Positions 8,238 through 16,325 of a stretch of 64,000 bases of DNA are shown here, piece by piece; the stretch's first letter is position 1; each line of letters begins with the position of its first letter. The translations under genes were made by a program, and so were the position numbers. The notes beneath the pieces were generated by a model. That model ran no database searches. It was given only the letters and a program-made list of their open reading frames with translations, and was not told the origin of the DNA. The stretch covers positions 868,001-932,000 of the forward strand of contig NZ_JAYGJQ010000001.1 of the NCBI RefSeq assembly GCF_035013165.1, in the 5' to 3' direction. This stretch comes from Bacteriovorax sp. PP10 (GTDB taxonomy: Bacteria > Bdellovibrionota > Bacteriovoracia > Bacteriovoracales > Bacteriovoracaceae).

Positions 8238-8693
8238 CTAATTAAAACTACAAGTATCACCATTAATTGGTCTTACAACTTCATCAACAATCAAGTCATC
8301 AGTTGTCGTCGTCGTTAAAATTTCACGTTCATTAAATCTCGTAACAAATGTTCCTTTAAAATCAGGAAACTCATTTCTTCCTACGCAATAGCCATAATTC
8401 AAACATTGACCCTTAACAACTCTTCCAGCTCCATCATCGTAACTATAGTGACCGATAAACCAACCCATTCCAAAAACAAGCAACGTCGTTGATTGATCAG
8501 TAAATGTTTTTGTCTCGTTGAAATAAAATTCACCAGGCCCTGATTTAAAGCGCTCTAGTCGCAAATCAAAACTAAGATCTTTGAGATGATTACCGTTGAA
8601 ATCGTAAACTTCACCACGACCAGTGTAGATACAGTCAGGAGTAGCTGCGAAAGCAGTGTTTAGCAGAATAAATAAGCTTATTAAGATTTTCAT
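8238..8693 (-). CDS. Secreted protein of unknown function
   Basis: 151 residues with signal peptide MKILISLFILLNTAFA. The mature protein is beta-rich with four Cys (PDCIYTG, KGQCLN, GYCVGR and DTCSFN at the end), compatible with two disulfides. YTGRGEVYDFNGNHLKD resembles the first strands of a small barrel or lipocalin-like fold, but this is only an impression. The C-terminal Cys stands two residues before the stop. No clear Shine-Dalgarno is visible before the ATG. Confidence 0.65.
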   Translation of the reverse strand: MKILISLFILLNTAFAATPDCIYTGRGEVYDFNGNHLKDLSFDLRLERFKSGPGEFYFNETKTFTDQSTTLLVFGMGWFIGHYSYDDGAGRVVKGQCLNYGYCVGRNEFPDFKGTFVTRFNEREILTTTTTDDLIVDEVVRPINGDTCSFN

Positions 8694-8742
8694 GTGGGGA
8701 TTCTGTCTTAACTGGATTAATTATGGAAGATTGAAAAAAGGC

Positions 8743-8777
8743 AAAAAAAAAGCCTCGAATAAATCGAGGCTTTTTTA
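8743..8777. terminator. Rho-independent terminator of the tRNA unit
   Basis: Stem AGCCTCGA/TCGAGGCT (8751-8758, 8764-8771), loop ATAAA, with A and T runs on both sides. On the minus strand it follows tRNA-Glu directly and is followed by nine T residues. Confidence 0.9.
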
Positions 8778-8782
8778 AAACT

Positions 8783-8860
8783 TGGTACGCCCATGGGGAT
8801 TCGAACCCCAGTCGCCGCCGTGAAAAGGCAGTGTCCTAGGCCGGGCTAGACGATGGGCGC
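8783..8860 (-). tRNA. tRNA-Glu (anticodon UUC)
   Basis: A full cloverleaf can be drawn on the minus strand. The acceptor is GCGCCCA pairing with TGGGCGT (the first pair is G-U). The anticodon stem CTGCC/GGCGG carries loop TTTTCAC, giving UUC, and the T arm is GGGGTTCGAATCCCC. The discriminator is A and CCA is encoded (8783-8785). It is cotranscribed with the tRNA-Lys upstream. Confidence 0.95.
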
Positions 8861-8895
8861 ATAAAACTTAATATGCACTTAATTTTCGGTAAAAA

Positions 8896-8972
8896 TGGTG
8901 ATCTCTCTGCGACTCGAACGCAGGACCCTCTCCTTAAAAGGGAGATGCTCTAACCAACTGAGCTAAGAGACC
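8896..8972 (-). tRNA. tRNA-Lys (anticodon UUU)
   Basis: Minus-strand cloverleaf. The acceptor is GGTCTCT pairing with AGAGATC, the D arm AGCTCAGTTGGTTAGAGC, the anticodon stem TCTCC/GGAGA with loop CTTTTAA (UUU), and the T loop TTCGAGT. CCA is encoded at 8896-8898. It is first in a two-tRNA unit driven by a strong promoter at 8999-9027. Confidence 0.95.
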
Positions 8973-8998
8973 ATTTTATGTTTCCGAAAGTGAGATTA

Positions 8999-9027
8999 AA
9001 AATAGTGTTCACGAGCTTTTTTGTCAA
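8999..9027 (-). promoter_or_regulatory. Sigma-70-type promoter of the tRNA unit
   Basis: On the minus strand, TTGACA (9022-9027), a 17-base spacer and TATTTT (8999-9004), about 27 bases before the mature 5' end of tRNA-Lys. It is divergent from the mtaB promoter. Confidence 0.75.
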
Positions 9028-9067
9028 ATTATTTTTTGATAAATGTTCAATTATTTTTTCAGGGCTC

Positions 9068-9096
9068 TTGATAACTAGCGTAACGCGGACTATGTT
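9068..9096 (+). promoter_or_regulatory. Sigma-70-type promoter of mtaB
   Basis: TTGATA (9068-9073), an exact 17-base spacer and TATGTT (9091-9096). The start of transcription would fall at about 9103, only about 3 bases before the ATG at 9106. No Shine-Dalgarno is visible, so the mRNA may be leaderless. Confidence 0.6.
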
Positions 9097-9105
9097 CCTC
9101 TCACT

Positions 9106-10410
9106 ATGGAAAATACGGAGCTAAATTTAAATAATAAACGTGTGGCCCTTCATACTTTGGGATGCCGTCTTAATACATCTGAGACTGGATCAATCGCTCA
9201 AGGCTTTAAAGACCGCGGATACGACATTGTAGAGTTCGGGCAACCGGCAGATGTTGTGTTCATTAATACTTGTACTGTGACAGATGCAGCTGATTCTACC
9301 TGCAGAAATCTTATCAGAAAGGCGCATGGATCTTCTCCGGAAGGAAAGATTGTTGTAGCTGGTTGTTACGCTCAAATGGAGCCAGAAAAAATCGCTGGTA
9401 TGCAGGGAGTGGACCTGGTTCTTGGTAACTCTGAAAAATATAAAGTTTTCGAATACCTTGATGAAGAAAGTGAAAACGCGATTCACGTTGATAAATCTTG
9501 GCAATTCTACGGAGCTGCTACGACGACAGCTGATTCTCATACAAGAGCATTCCTGAAAATTCAGGATGGCTGTAATTATGTTTGTTCATTTTGCATTATT
9601 CCTTTTGCACGCGGAAGATCGAGAGCGATCACGGTTGCAGATGCTGTTATAGAGGCCAAAAAACTCGTTTCTCAGGGTTTTAAAGAGATTGTCCTTACCG
9701 GAGTTAACATTGGTGAGTACGAGCAAGCATCGGGCGAAAAACTGCACGATCTTGTGGCGCAGGTGCTAGCAGTTGATGGATTAGAGAGATTTCGTTTATC
9801 AAGTGTTGAGCCAAACACGATTACAGATGAATTAATTGAAGTCTTAAAATCTTCACCAAAGGTTTTAGACCATTTCCATATCCCACTTCAAAGTGGTGAC
9901 GATGAAATCTTAAAAGCGATGAGAAGAAAATATACTGTCGCTGATTATAAAAGAATCATTGGTAAAATCATGGCCGCTTTCCCGAACGCGGGGATCGGTG
10001 CTGACGTTATTGTTGGGTTTCCTGGAGAAACGAAAGAGCAATTCGACAATACTTTTAATTTATTAAAAGAACTTCCGATGACTCACTTCCATGTTTTCCC
10101 ATACTCTAAGAGAAAAAATACGACGGCTTCGAAAATGGATAGCCATATTCATTCAACTGAGAAGAAAGCACGTGTGAAAGCTCTGAATATGTTCGGGGAC
10201 GCGAAACTTAATCTATTTTCTGAAGACCAAATCGGGAAGAGAACGAAAGTTCTTTTCGAAAGAAGAAATAAAGCAGGTCATTTTGAAGGATACTCTTCAA
10301 ATTATGTACGTGTTCAAGTTGTGACTGATCAGAATTTATCTAATGTTGAAAGAGAAGTGTTAATCACTGGCATGGATAATGGAAAATTAGTTGGTGAGCT
10401 TCTTCAGTAA
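9106..10410 (+). CDS. mtaB: tRNA ms2t6A37 methylthiotransferase MtaB
   Basis: 434 residues, the usual size. The enzyme adds a methylthio group to t6A37 of tRNAs reading ANN codons. The N-terminal methylthiotransferase domain has the Cys set that binds the second iron-sulfur cluster (LGCR at residue 20, INTCTV, AGCYAQ). The radical-SAM motif CNYVCSFC holds C156, C160 and C163. The radical SAM barrel follows (QSGDDEILKAMRRKY, a hallmark of the methylthiotransferase family), then a C-terminal TRAM-like domain. The opening VALHTLGCRLN matches MtaB better than MiaB or RimO. The gene is transcribed alone, next to tRNA genes. Its promoter suggests little or no 5' leader. Confidence 0.93.
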   Translation: MENTELNLNNKRVALHTLGCRLNTSETGSIAQGFKDRGYDIVEFGQPADVVFINTCTVTDAADSTCRNLIRKAHGSSPEGKIVVAGCYAQMEPEKIAGMQGVDLVLGNSEKYKVFEYLDEESENAIHVDKSWQFYGAATTTADSHTRAFLKIQDGCNYVCSFCIIPFARGRSRAITVADAVIEAKKLVSQGFKEIVLTGVNIGEYEQASGEKLHDLVAQVLAVDGLERFRLSSVEPNTITDELIEVLKSSPKVLDHFHIPLQSGDDEILKAMRRKYTVADYKRIIGKIMAAFPNAGIGADVIVGFPGETKEQFDNTFNLLKELPMTHFHVFPYSKRKNTTASKMDSHIHSTEKKARVKALNMFGDAKLNLFSEDQIGKRTKVLFERRNKAGHFEGYSSNYVRVQVVTDQNLSNVEREVLITGMDNGKLVGELLQ

Positions 10411-10433
10411 AATCAAAAAAACATTCTAAAAAT

Positions 10434-10466
10434 AAAAAAGGCCATCGTAATGATGGCCTTTTTTTA
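10434..10466. terminator. Bidirectional Rho-independent terminator
   Basis: Stem GGCCATC/GATGGCC (10440-10446, 10452-10458), loop GTAAT, A run before and T run after. It lies between mtaB and the convergent secreted-protein gene. Confidence 0.92.
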
Positions 10467-10471
10467 TTTAA

Positions 10472-10864
10472 TTATTTGCTAGTAGAGTAGCTTAGAGAAA
10501 GTCCGTAAACTCCCTGTGAATCTGTTTTGTCCGAAACTTTTAGGTCTGCACTCATTGTTTCAGAAAAAGCGATATCGAAAATATCTCTAATCGTTGTTTT
10601 ACAATTTGCAACTTTACCCACAGCTGTCAGTTGAGCAGTTTCTCCACCTAGAACTGTTAAAGCAAGAACGTTGTTTTCACATGAAATGATATAAGATTTA
10701 TCTGAATCAACTTCGTCTTTTAAAACGATATGAAGAACTGAATCGTACATGCTTACTGAATCAACGTTGTTTTTTCCAATGCTGATAAGTTTGTTTGAGT
10801 CTTGAGCAAAAACGCTTGATACTGATAAAAGGATTGTTAAGCCTAGTAGGATTGATGATTTCAT
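10472..10864 (-). CDS. Small secreted protein of unknown function
   Basis: 130 residues with signal peptide MKSSILLGLTILLSVSSVFA (cleavage before QDSNK). The mature protein is about 110 residues, beta-rich, with two Cys (IISCEN and VANCKT), likely one disulfide. GGAGG lies close upstream of the ATG. Family not recognised. The upstream region (minus strand) has an AT-rich GATAATAT that could be a -10 box. Confidence 0.68.
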   Translation of the reverse strand: MKSSILLGLTILLSVSSVFAQDSNKLISIGKNNVDSVSMYDSVLHIVLKDEVDSDKSYIISCENNVLALTVLGGETAQLTAVGKVANCKTTIRDIFDIAFSETMSADLKVSDKTDSQGVYGLSLSYSTSK

Positions 10865-10938
10865 AGGGCCTCCATAATTTTTCCGGATATTATCACCGAA
10901 TTTAATTTAGAGGCGCGAATTGAAAATATTACATAGAT

Positions 10939-11460
10939 TTAGTCATCACGGCCGCAGTTTGAGTTGGCAAAGACTGCAAGTTCGTTTGTTTTTGTATCGT
11001 AAAAGCCCAGAACTGTTCCGTATGTGTTGTTCCCGCTTGTGCTACCAGAGTAAACTTCAATGCTAGATTCAGAGTTTACTGTCGTAACAACCGTAAAAAG
11101 TTTGTCGTAATCAGAGTCACCTGAAGATATTTGCATTGATTCTGTGAAGTCAGTGATGGCCGCAAGAGTTCCTTGTTCGTCCTTTGTATTCACTCCAACC
11201 GCTACACCGTCATCAAAGTAAGGGCAAAGTGTATGCATTGCTTGAGCGACTGTTGCTTCTCTTTGTTTTTGTGCAGTGGCACCTTTTGCTTTTAACACGG
11301 CCACTTTTTTAAAGTCAGAATGAGTCACTATTTCCAGTGCCACCATTTGTGTGCGAGCTACTTCAAGTTTTGTATTGCTTAGAGATTTAAGGCTGTCGAA
11401 CTTTGAAGCAAATACGTTTGATGAAGTTAGTAGCATTCCTAGAATTAATAAATTTTTCAT
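10939..11460 (-). CDS. Secreted protein of unknown function
   Basis: 173 residues, with signal peptide MKNLLILGMLLTSSNVFA. The mature part begins with a helical region (about residues 20-75) rich in Lys, Ala and Gln, then a beta-rich segment with LCPYFDDG and a C-terminal NSNCGRDD, so two Cys may pair. GGGGAA precedes the ATG. I do not recognise it. Together with the preceding gene it continues the series of small exported proteins between housekeeping genes. Confidence 0.68.
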   Translation of the reverse strand: MKNLLILGMLLTSSNVFASKFDSLKSLSNTKLEVARTQMVALEIVTHSDFKKVAVLKAKGATAQKQREATVAQAMHTLCPYFDDGVAVGVNTKDEQGTLAAITDFTESMQISSGDSDYDKLFTVVTTVNSESSIEVYSGSTSGNNTYGTVLGFYDTKTNELAVFANSNCGRDD

Positions 11461-11623
11461 TTTGTTCCCCGTTAAATCTAAATATGAGCGGAATATAGGT
11501 TGGGATGGGGCATGTGGGAAATATATTGTTTGCGTGGTGTTGATCTAATTAATAGATAGATAAAATGGTCTTTATTAGCTCTGGTAATGAAGAGTTTTAG
11601 CTGGGGTAATAGTACGACCGGCG

Positions 11624-11654
11624 AATCAAATATAAGTGGCCGTATTATTTGATT
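11624..11654. promoter_or_regulatory. Inverted repeat upstream of the xanthine dehydrogenase operon
   Basis: Perfect 9-bp arms AATCAAATA (11624-11632) and TATTTGATT (11646-11654) around a 13-base centre, 29 bases before xdhA. It may be an operator for a dimeric regulator or a leader hairpin; the short T stretch after it is too broken for a clear terminator. The rest of 11461-11683 shows nothing I can support. Confidence 0.4.
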
Positions 11655-11683
11655 TTTGAGGGTAATAACCATAAATTGGTAAG

Positions 11684-13153
11684 ATGAAAACTACAGACAA
11701 AATTACCACTAGAATCAATGATCAACTTATTGTCATTGAAGGCGACAAGGCCTTCATGCCTCTTGGAAACTTTCTTCGCAACGAAGAATTGCTAACCGGG
11801 ACTAAAATCGTATGTGCGGAAGGAGACTGTGGCGCTTGTACAGTTTTGATCGCTAAGGATGTTGGGGCCGATGGGAAGCTTTCTTTTAAAGCAGTGAACT
11901 CGTGCATCCTTCCTTTGTACCTGATTGATGGGGCACAGGTTGTGACTGTTGAAGGGATTGGAAAGCAAGTTGGGATGAACATTGAGTTGCATGAAGTGCA
12001 AGAGAAGATGATTGATTGCAATGGTGCTCAATGTGGTTACTGCACGCCTGGATTTATTTGTGCGATGGCAGGAATGGCAGAGAAGTTTAAATCGGAAAAC
12101 AAAACGATTACCGAGAAGAATGCAAAGAACTACCTGACGGGAAATCTTTGTCGTTGTACTGGGTACGGGCCGATTGTCGATGCGATGACGTCGGTGAATT
12201 TAGATAAAACTCAATTACTGAAAGATCGCTACCACTCTGCGGATTGGATTAGTGAAATGAAAAATATCAAATCAACTTCGGTTGAGATGAAATTTTCTGA
12301 TAAGAGTATTTTTCTTCCGGCGAAACTTTCTGAAGCACTTTCAGCTAAAGCTGCTGATGGTGATATCAGACTGGTTGCTGGATCGACTGATATTGGAGTC
12401 GTGGTGAATAAAGGGAAACTTTCTACACCGAAGACGATGGCCCTTTATCACATTGATGAGCTTCGTAAGATTTCTCACGATGATAAGTTTATTACGGTTG
12501 GGGCGACTGTCACTCTGACTGAGTTTGAAGATTATATAGAAGCGTACTTTCCAGAGATGGCGAAGATGCTGCATATTTTTGCTTCTCCACAGATTAAAAA
12601 TCAAGCGACATTAATCGGGAACGTTGTGAACGCTTCTCCAATTGCAGATACGATTCCATTTTTAATGGTGAGTGATGCAGTTGTTGAATTACAAAACTCA
12701 AAAGGATCGCGCGATATTGTTTTAAAAGATTTTTATGTTGGTTATAAAAAACTCAATATGGATACCAGTGAGATTGTTACAAGAATTAAGATTCCTGTAA
12801 TAGCACCAAACGAAGTCACGAGACTTTATAAAGTCTCGATGAGAAAGGATCTGGATATTTCTGCTGTAACATTTGCTGCGCGAGTTGTGATTGACGGGAA
12901 GAAGATGACTTCAGTTCGTCTTGCTCTTGGTGGAGTGGCCGCAACGGTTGCTCGCTTGAATGATATTGAGACTAAATTAACAGGCCAGGATTTTTCGGTT
13001 AAAGCTTTTGAAGAGGCTGCTGAAACTTTGGATCAATATATTAAACCTCTTTCTGATCTTCGCGCTTCAAGCGCATACAGAATGCTGGTTTCTAAAAACT
13101 ATTTCAAGAAGTTTGCTAAAGAGATCTCGCTTGAGATCGGAGGTGGCAAATGA
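11684..13153 (+). CDS. xdhA: Xanthine dehydrogenase, small (2Fe-2S/FAD) subunit
   Basis: 489 residues combining two domains. Residues ~1-165 hold the two 2Fe-2S clusters: the plant-type CAEGDCGAC (C44, C49, C52 and a later Cys in VNSC), then CGYCTPGF and LTGNLCRCTGYG. Residues ~200-480 are the FAD-binding domain (VAGSTDIGV, PQIKNQATLIGNVVNASPIAD). It passes electrons from the molybdenum site in XdhB to NAD. It overlaps xdhB by 4 bases (ATGA), so translation is coupled. No strong Shine-Dalgarno is seen; the ATG at 11684 starts just before the 2Fe-2S fold. The operon would oxidise hypoxanthine and xanthine to urate, fitting purine salvage or breakdown of prey nucleotides (inference). Confidence 0.92.
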   Translation: MKTTDKITTRINDQLIVIEGDKAFMPLGNFLRNEELLTGTKIVCAEGDCGACTVLIAKDVGADGKLSFKAVNSCILPLYLIDGAQVVTVEGIGKQVGMNIELHEVQEKMIDCNGAQCGYCTPGFICAMAGMAEKFKSENKTITEKNAKNYLTGNLCRCTGYGPIVDAMTSVNLDKTQLLKDRYHSADWISEMKNIKSTSVEMKFSDKSIFLPAKLSEALSAKAADGDIRLVAGSTDIGVVVNKGKLSTPKTMALYHIDELRKISHDDKFITVGATVTLTEFEDYIEAYFPEMAKMLHIFASPQIKNQATLIGNVVNASPIADTIPFLMVSDAVVELQNSKGSRDIVLKDFYVGYKKLNMDTSEIVTRIKIPVIAPNEVTRLYKVSMRKDLDISAVTFAARVVIDGKKMTSVRLALGGVAATVARLNDIETKLTGQDFSVKAFEEAAETLDQYIKPLSDLRASSAYRMLVSKNYFKKFAKEISLEIGGGK

Positions 13154-15474
13154 GTGTTGGAAAAAGTGTAAGTCATGATTCAGCAGTAGGGCATGTGACG
13201 GGATCGAGTATTTTCATCGATGATAGAGCGAAACATAAAAATGAAGTTTATGTCGGAGTTCTTGGGGCCCCGGTTTGTGCGGGAGCTATTTTAAAGATTG
13301 ATGGAAGTGAAGCTTTAAAAATGAAAGGAGTCTTTGGAGTTTTTACTGCGAAAGATATTCCTCATAATAAGTGGGGGACGATTGTTCCTGAACAGCCGAT
13401 TTTAGCTTTTGAGAAGATTGGTTATATTGATGAGCCAGTTTGTCTGATTGCTTGTGCTGATGAAGACACATTCAATGCTGTTAAAAAATTAGTGAAGATA
13501 GAAGTCAGAGAAGAGAAACCAATTTTAACGATTGATGATGCTCTTATAAAGAATTCCATTTTATGTCAGGCCAATCCATTTGTTCGTGGAGATATTGAAG
13601 GGGCCTTAAAGAATGCGCCGAATGTTTTAATAGGTGCATTTGAATGTGGCGGGCAAGAGCATTTTTATATGGAGTCACAGGCCACTGTGGTTTATCCATT
13701 AGAAAATGGCCAGCTTGAAGTGCATTCGTCTTCTCAGCATCCGACTGAAACTCAACACGTGGTCGCGCATTCACTTGGATTAGATTATTCACAAGTGGTT
13801 TGCGTGGTGAAGAGAATGGGTGGTGGATTTGGTGGGAAAGAGTCTCAGGCCGCGCACTTTGCTGCCATGGCAGGACTGGTTGCTTACAAACTCAATCGTC
13901 CAGCTCGTCTTGCGCTTACAAAAGATGACGACATGATGATGACGGGAAAGCGTCACCCGTTTAAGAATTTTTATGATGTAGGGTTTGATGACACTGGAAA
14001 GATTACCGCATTAAAAGTTGTGATCGTTGCTAACGGTGGAGCTTATGTTGATTTAACTCCTTCGATTTTAGATAGGGCCATGTTTCATGCGGACGGGTGC
14101 TATTACCTGGAGAATTGTTACATTGAAGGGAAAGCTGTGAGAACCAATCAGCATTCGAATACTGCCTTCAGAGGATTCGGAGGGCCGCAAGGAAATATGA
14201 CGATTGAGAGTATCGTTGAAGATATTGCTCATTACTTAAAGAAAGATGCTTTTGAAGTCAGAAGAATTAATCTTTATGGGATCAATGATAGAAATGTTAC
14301 TCCTTATAATCAGACAGTAGAGCACAATCTTCTGCCGGAGCTTTTTGATAAGCTTCATAAGTCGTCTGAGTATCAAAAGAGAAAAGATAATATCTCTGCT
14401 TTTAATAAAACGAAATCAGGTAAAGTTCGTGGTCTTTCAATGACCGGAGCAAAGTTTGGGATTGCGTTTACGACGAAGTTTTTAAATCAAGGTAATGCTC
14501 TGGTGAACGTTCATTTAGATGGAACAGTTCAGGTTTCTACAGGGGCCACTGAGATGGGGCAGGGAGTGAATACGAAGATGCAGCAGATCGCTGCGACTTG
14601 TTTTGGTATTCCTCATAAAAGTGTTGTGCTGATGCCGACATCAACTGAAAAAAATCATAATACTTCACCGACGGCCGCTTCAAGTGGGACCGATATTAAT
14701 GGTGGGGCCGTGTTTAATGCATGTGAGGGGATTCTTCAGACTCTGCGTTGGGTTTTCCTGCAGCAGCACTCTGGTGTGGTCTATGACGGAATTAAGTCGA
14801 TGCCAGCGGTTGATGTTAAGGCCGATTTAAGTCACGTTGAGTTTATTGATGGGAATGTTATTGATCAGAAAACGAAAAAGAGTATGACGTTTAAGGATCT
14901 TTTAAAGATTGCTTATTTGAATCAATTCTCGCTTGCAGGATATGCTTTTTATAAAACGCCTGATTTAGGTTTTGATAAATCAACTCACGAAGGTCGCGCA
15001 TTTAATTATTTCACAAATGGTGCCGCTGTTAGTGAAGTTGAAGTAGATGAGTACACAGGAGAGTTAAAAGTTCTTCGTACTGATATCCTGATGGACCTTG
15101 GGCGTCCGATCAATCCCGGTATTGATATCGGACAAGTTTCGGGAGCATTCATTCAAGGGATGGGATGGGTAACGACAGAAAATCTTTTCTATCATGAATC
15201 GGGAAAACTTCTTTCACATAGTCCTACGACTTATAAAATTCCCAATATTCAGGATACTCCGAGAATCTTTAATATTGAGTTAATGGAAAACCATACGAAT
15301 ACGAGAAACGTCATGAGATCAAAAGCAGTTGGTGAGCCACCACTACTTTTAGGATCAAGTGTTTGGACAGCGGTGAAAAATGCGCTGTCGTATAGAAGTG
15401 AAGATGTGCTTCCTCATATTACGAGCCCTGCTACCAATGAAGTTATTTTAATGGAACTTAATCGCTATGAATAA
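13150..15474 (+). CDS. xdhB: Xanthine dehydrogenase, large molybdopterin subunit
   Basis: 774 residues, the normal length for a bacterial XdhB. It binds the molybdenum cofactor and hydroxylates hypoxanthine and xanthine. Visible landmarks are GQEHFYMESQAT, the molybdopterin-contact loop RMGGGFGGKES, AFRGFGGPQGN with the substrate-site Arg, GATEMGQGVNTKMQQ, and near the C-terminus VGEPPLLLGSS containing the catalytic Glu. Both neighbouring genes overlap it (4 bases with xdhA, 8 bases with xdhC), so the three products are made together. No key residue is obviously missing. Confidence 0.93.
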   Translation: MSVGKSVSHDSAVGHVTGSSIFIDDRAKHKNEVYVGVLGAPVCAGAILKIDGSEALKMKGVFGVFTAKDIPHNKWGTIVPEQPILAFEKIGYIDEPVCLIACADEDTFNAVKKLVKIEVREEKPILTIDDALIKNSILCQANPFVRGDIEGALKNAPNVLIGAFECGGQEHFYMESQATVVYPLENGQLEVHSSSQHPTETQHVVAHSLGLDYSQVVCVVKRMGGGFGGKESQAAHFAAMAGLVAYKLNRPARLALTKDDDMMMTGKRHPFKNFYDVGFDDTGKITALKVVIVANGGAYVDLTPSILDRAMFHADGCYYLENCYIEGKAVRTNQHSNTAFRGFGGPQGNMTIESIVEDIAHYLKKDAFEVRRINLYGINDRNVTPYNQTVEHNLLPELFDKLHKSSEYQKRKDNISAFNKTKSGKVRGLSMTGAKFGIAFTTKFLNQGNALVNVHLDGTVQVSTGATEMGQGVNTKMQQIAATCFGIPHKSVVLMPTSTEKNHNTSPTAASSGTDINGGAVFNACEGILQTLRWVFLQQHSGVVYDGIKSMPAVDVKADLSHVEFIDGNVIDQKTKKSMTFKDLLKIAYLNQFSLAGYAFYKTPDLGFDKSTHEGRAFNYFTNGAAVSEVEVDEYTGELKVLRTDILMDLGRPINPGIDIGQVSGAFIQGMGWVTTENLFYHESGKLLSHSPTTYKIPNIQDTPRIFNIELMENHTNTRNVMRSKAVGEPPLLLGSSVWTAVKNALSYRSEDVLPHITSPATNEVILMELNRYE

Positions 15475-16246
15475 GTCGATTCTAGAAAAGATTCAGGAAC
15501 TACAAGAGCAAGGGCAAAGTTTTGTTGTCGCGACTCTGGTGAAGACTAAAGGAAGTGCTCCGCAAGAAGTGGGAGCGAAGATTTTAGTTGGAGAGAATGG
15601 ATATATCCATGGAACAGTCGGCGGCGGGAAAGTTGAAGAGCGAGTGATCCTGCATTCAAAAGAAATGCTAAAGCGAAATGAATCTTTTGATTACGCTGAT
15701 TGGAACTTGCAGACAGATATTAAAATGACTTGTGGTGGAGTGGTAAGTTTTTTCTTCGAGAGAGTTCAGGCAAAACCAACTTGGGAGATTGCCATTTTTG
15801 GTGCCGGCCATGTGGCCCAAGAAGTTGTGCGTACACTTTTAAAGTTAGAGTGTTCGGTGATTTGTTCTGATCCTAGATCAGACTGGCTTAATAAACTTCC
15901 TGATCATCATAAGCTCACTAAGATTCATACGAGTGAAATGAAAAATGTAGTTGCCGATTTGAAGCCCGGAACTTTCATTGCTTCGATGACCATGGGTCAT
16001 GCGTATGATCTTCCGATTCTTCTGGCAGCTATGGAGAGAAATGTCTTTCCTTATATGGGTGTGATTGGAAGTGATTCAAAAGCGGCCGTGCTTCGTGCCG
16101 ATCTGAAAAAGAATGGGGCCAACCCTGATCTGATTGCAAAACTTCATTGTCCGATTGGAGAGTCCTTTGGAAATAACACTCCAGTTGAAATTGCTATCAG
16201 CATTGCGGCCCAGTTAATCAAGGCCCGAGATAATCAGTTATCTTAA
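15467..16246 (+). CDS. xdhC: XdhC, molybdenum-cofactor maturation factor for xanthine dehydrogenase
   Basis: 259 residues of the XdhC/CoxI family, which binds and sulfurates molybdenum cofactor before insertion into XdhB. The N-terminal XdhC domain shows GSAPQEVGAKILV and HGTVGGGKVEE. The C-terminal half is a Rossmann fold with IFGAGHVAQ and the partner motifs YMGVIGSDSKAA and CPIGESFGNNTPVEIA. It overlaps xdhB by 8 bases and ends the operon. No molybdopterin synthesis gene lies in the window. Confidence 0.9.
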   Translation: MNKSILEKIQELQEQGQSFVVATLVKTKGSAPQEVGAKILVGENGYIHGTVGGGKVEERVILHSKEMLKRNESFDYADWNLQTDIKMTCGGVVSFFFERVQAKPTWEIAIFGAGHVAQEVVRTLLKLECSVICSDPRSDWLNKLPDHHKLTKIHTSEMKNVVADLKPGTFIASMTMGHAYDLPILLAAMERNVFPYMGVIGSDSKAAVLRADLKKNGANPDLIAKLHCPIGESFGNNTPVEIAISIAAQLIKARDNQLS

Positions 16247-16263
16247 TAGTTTAAATCTAAACT

Positions 16264-16290
16264 TAAGTTTTTTAGTCAACTATCCGATGA
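16264..16290 (+). promoter_or_regulatory. Candidate sigma-28 (FliA) promoter
   Basis: TAAGTTTT, 11 bases, then TCCGATGA: 12 of 16 positions match TAAAGTTT-N11-GCCGATAA with exact spacing. It lies 35 bases before the Cys-repeat gene. Weaker than the site at 18348-18374. Confidence 0.4.
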
Positions 16291-16325
16291 GCTCTTAGAT
16301 TCTAAAAAGACTCTTGGAGATATTT

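Noticed and set aside
11478-11672. 64-codon minus-strand frame upstream of the xanthine dehydrogenase operon
   Set aside because: No Shine-Dalgarno, overlaps the inverted repeat and the likely promoter region; product unlike any protein.
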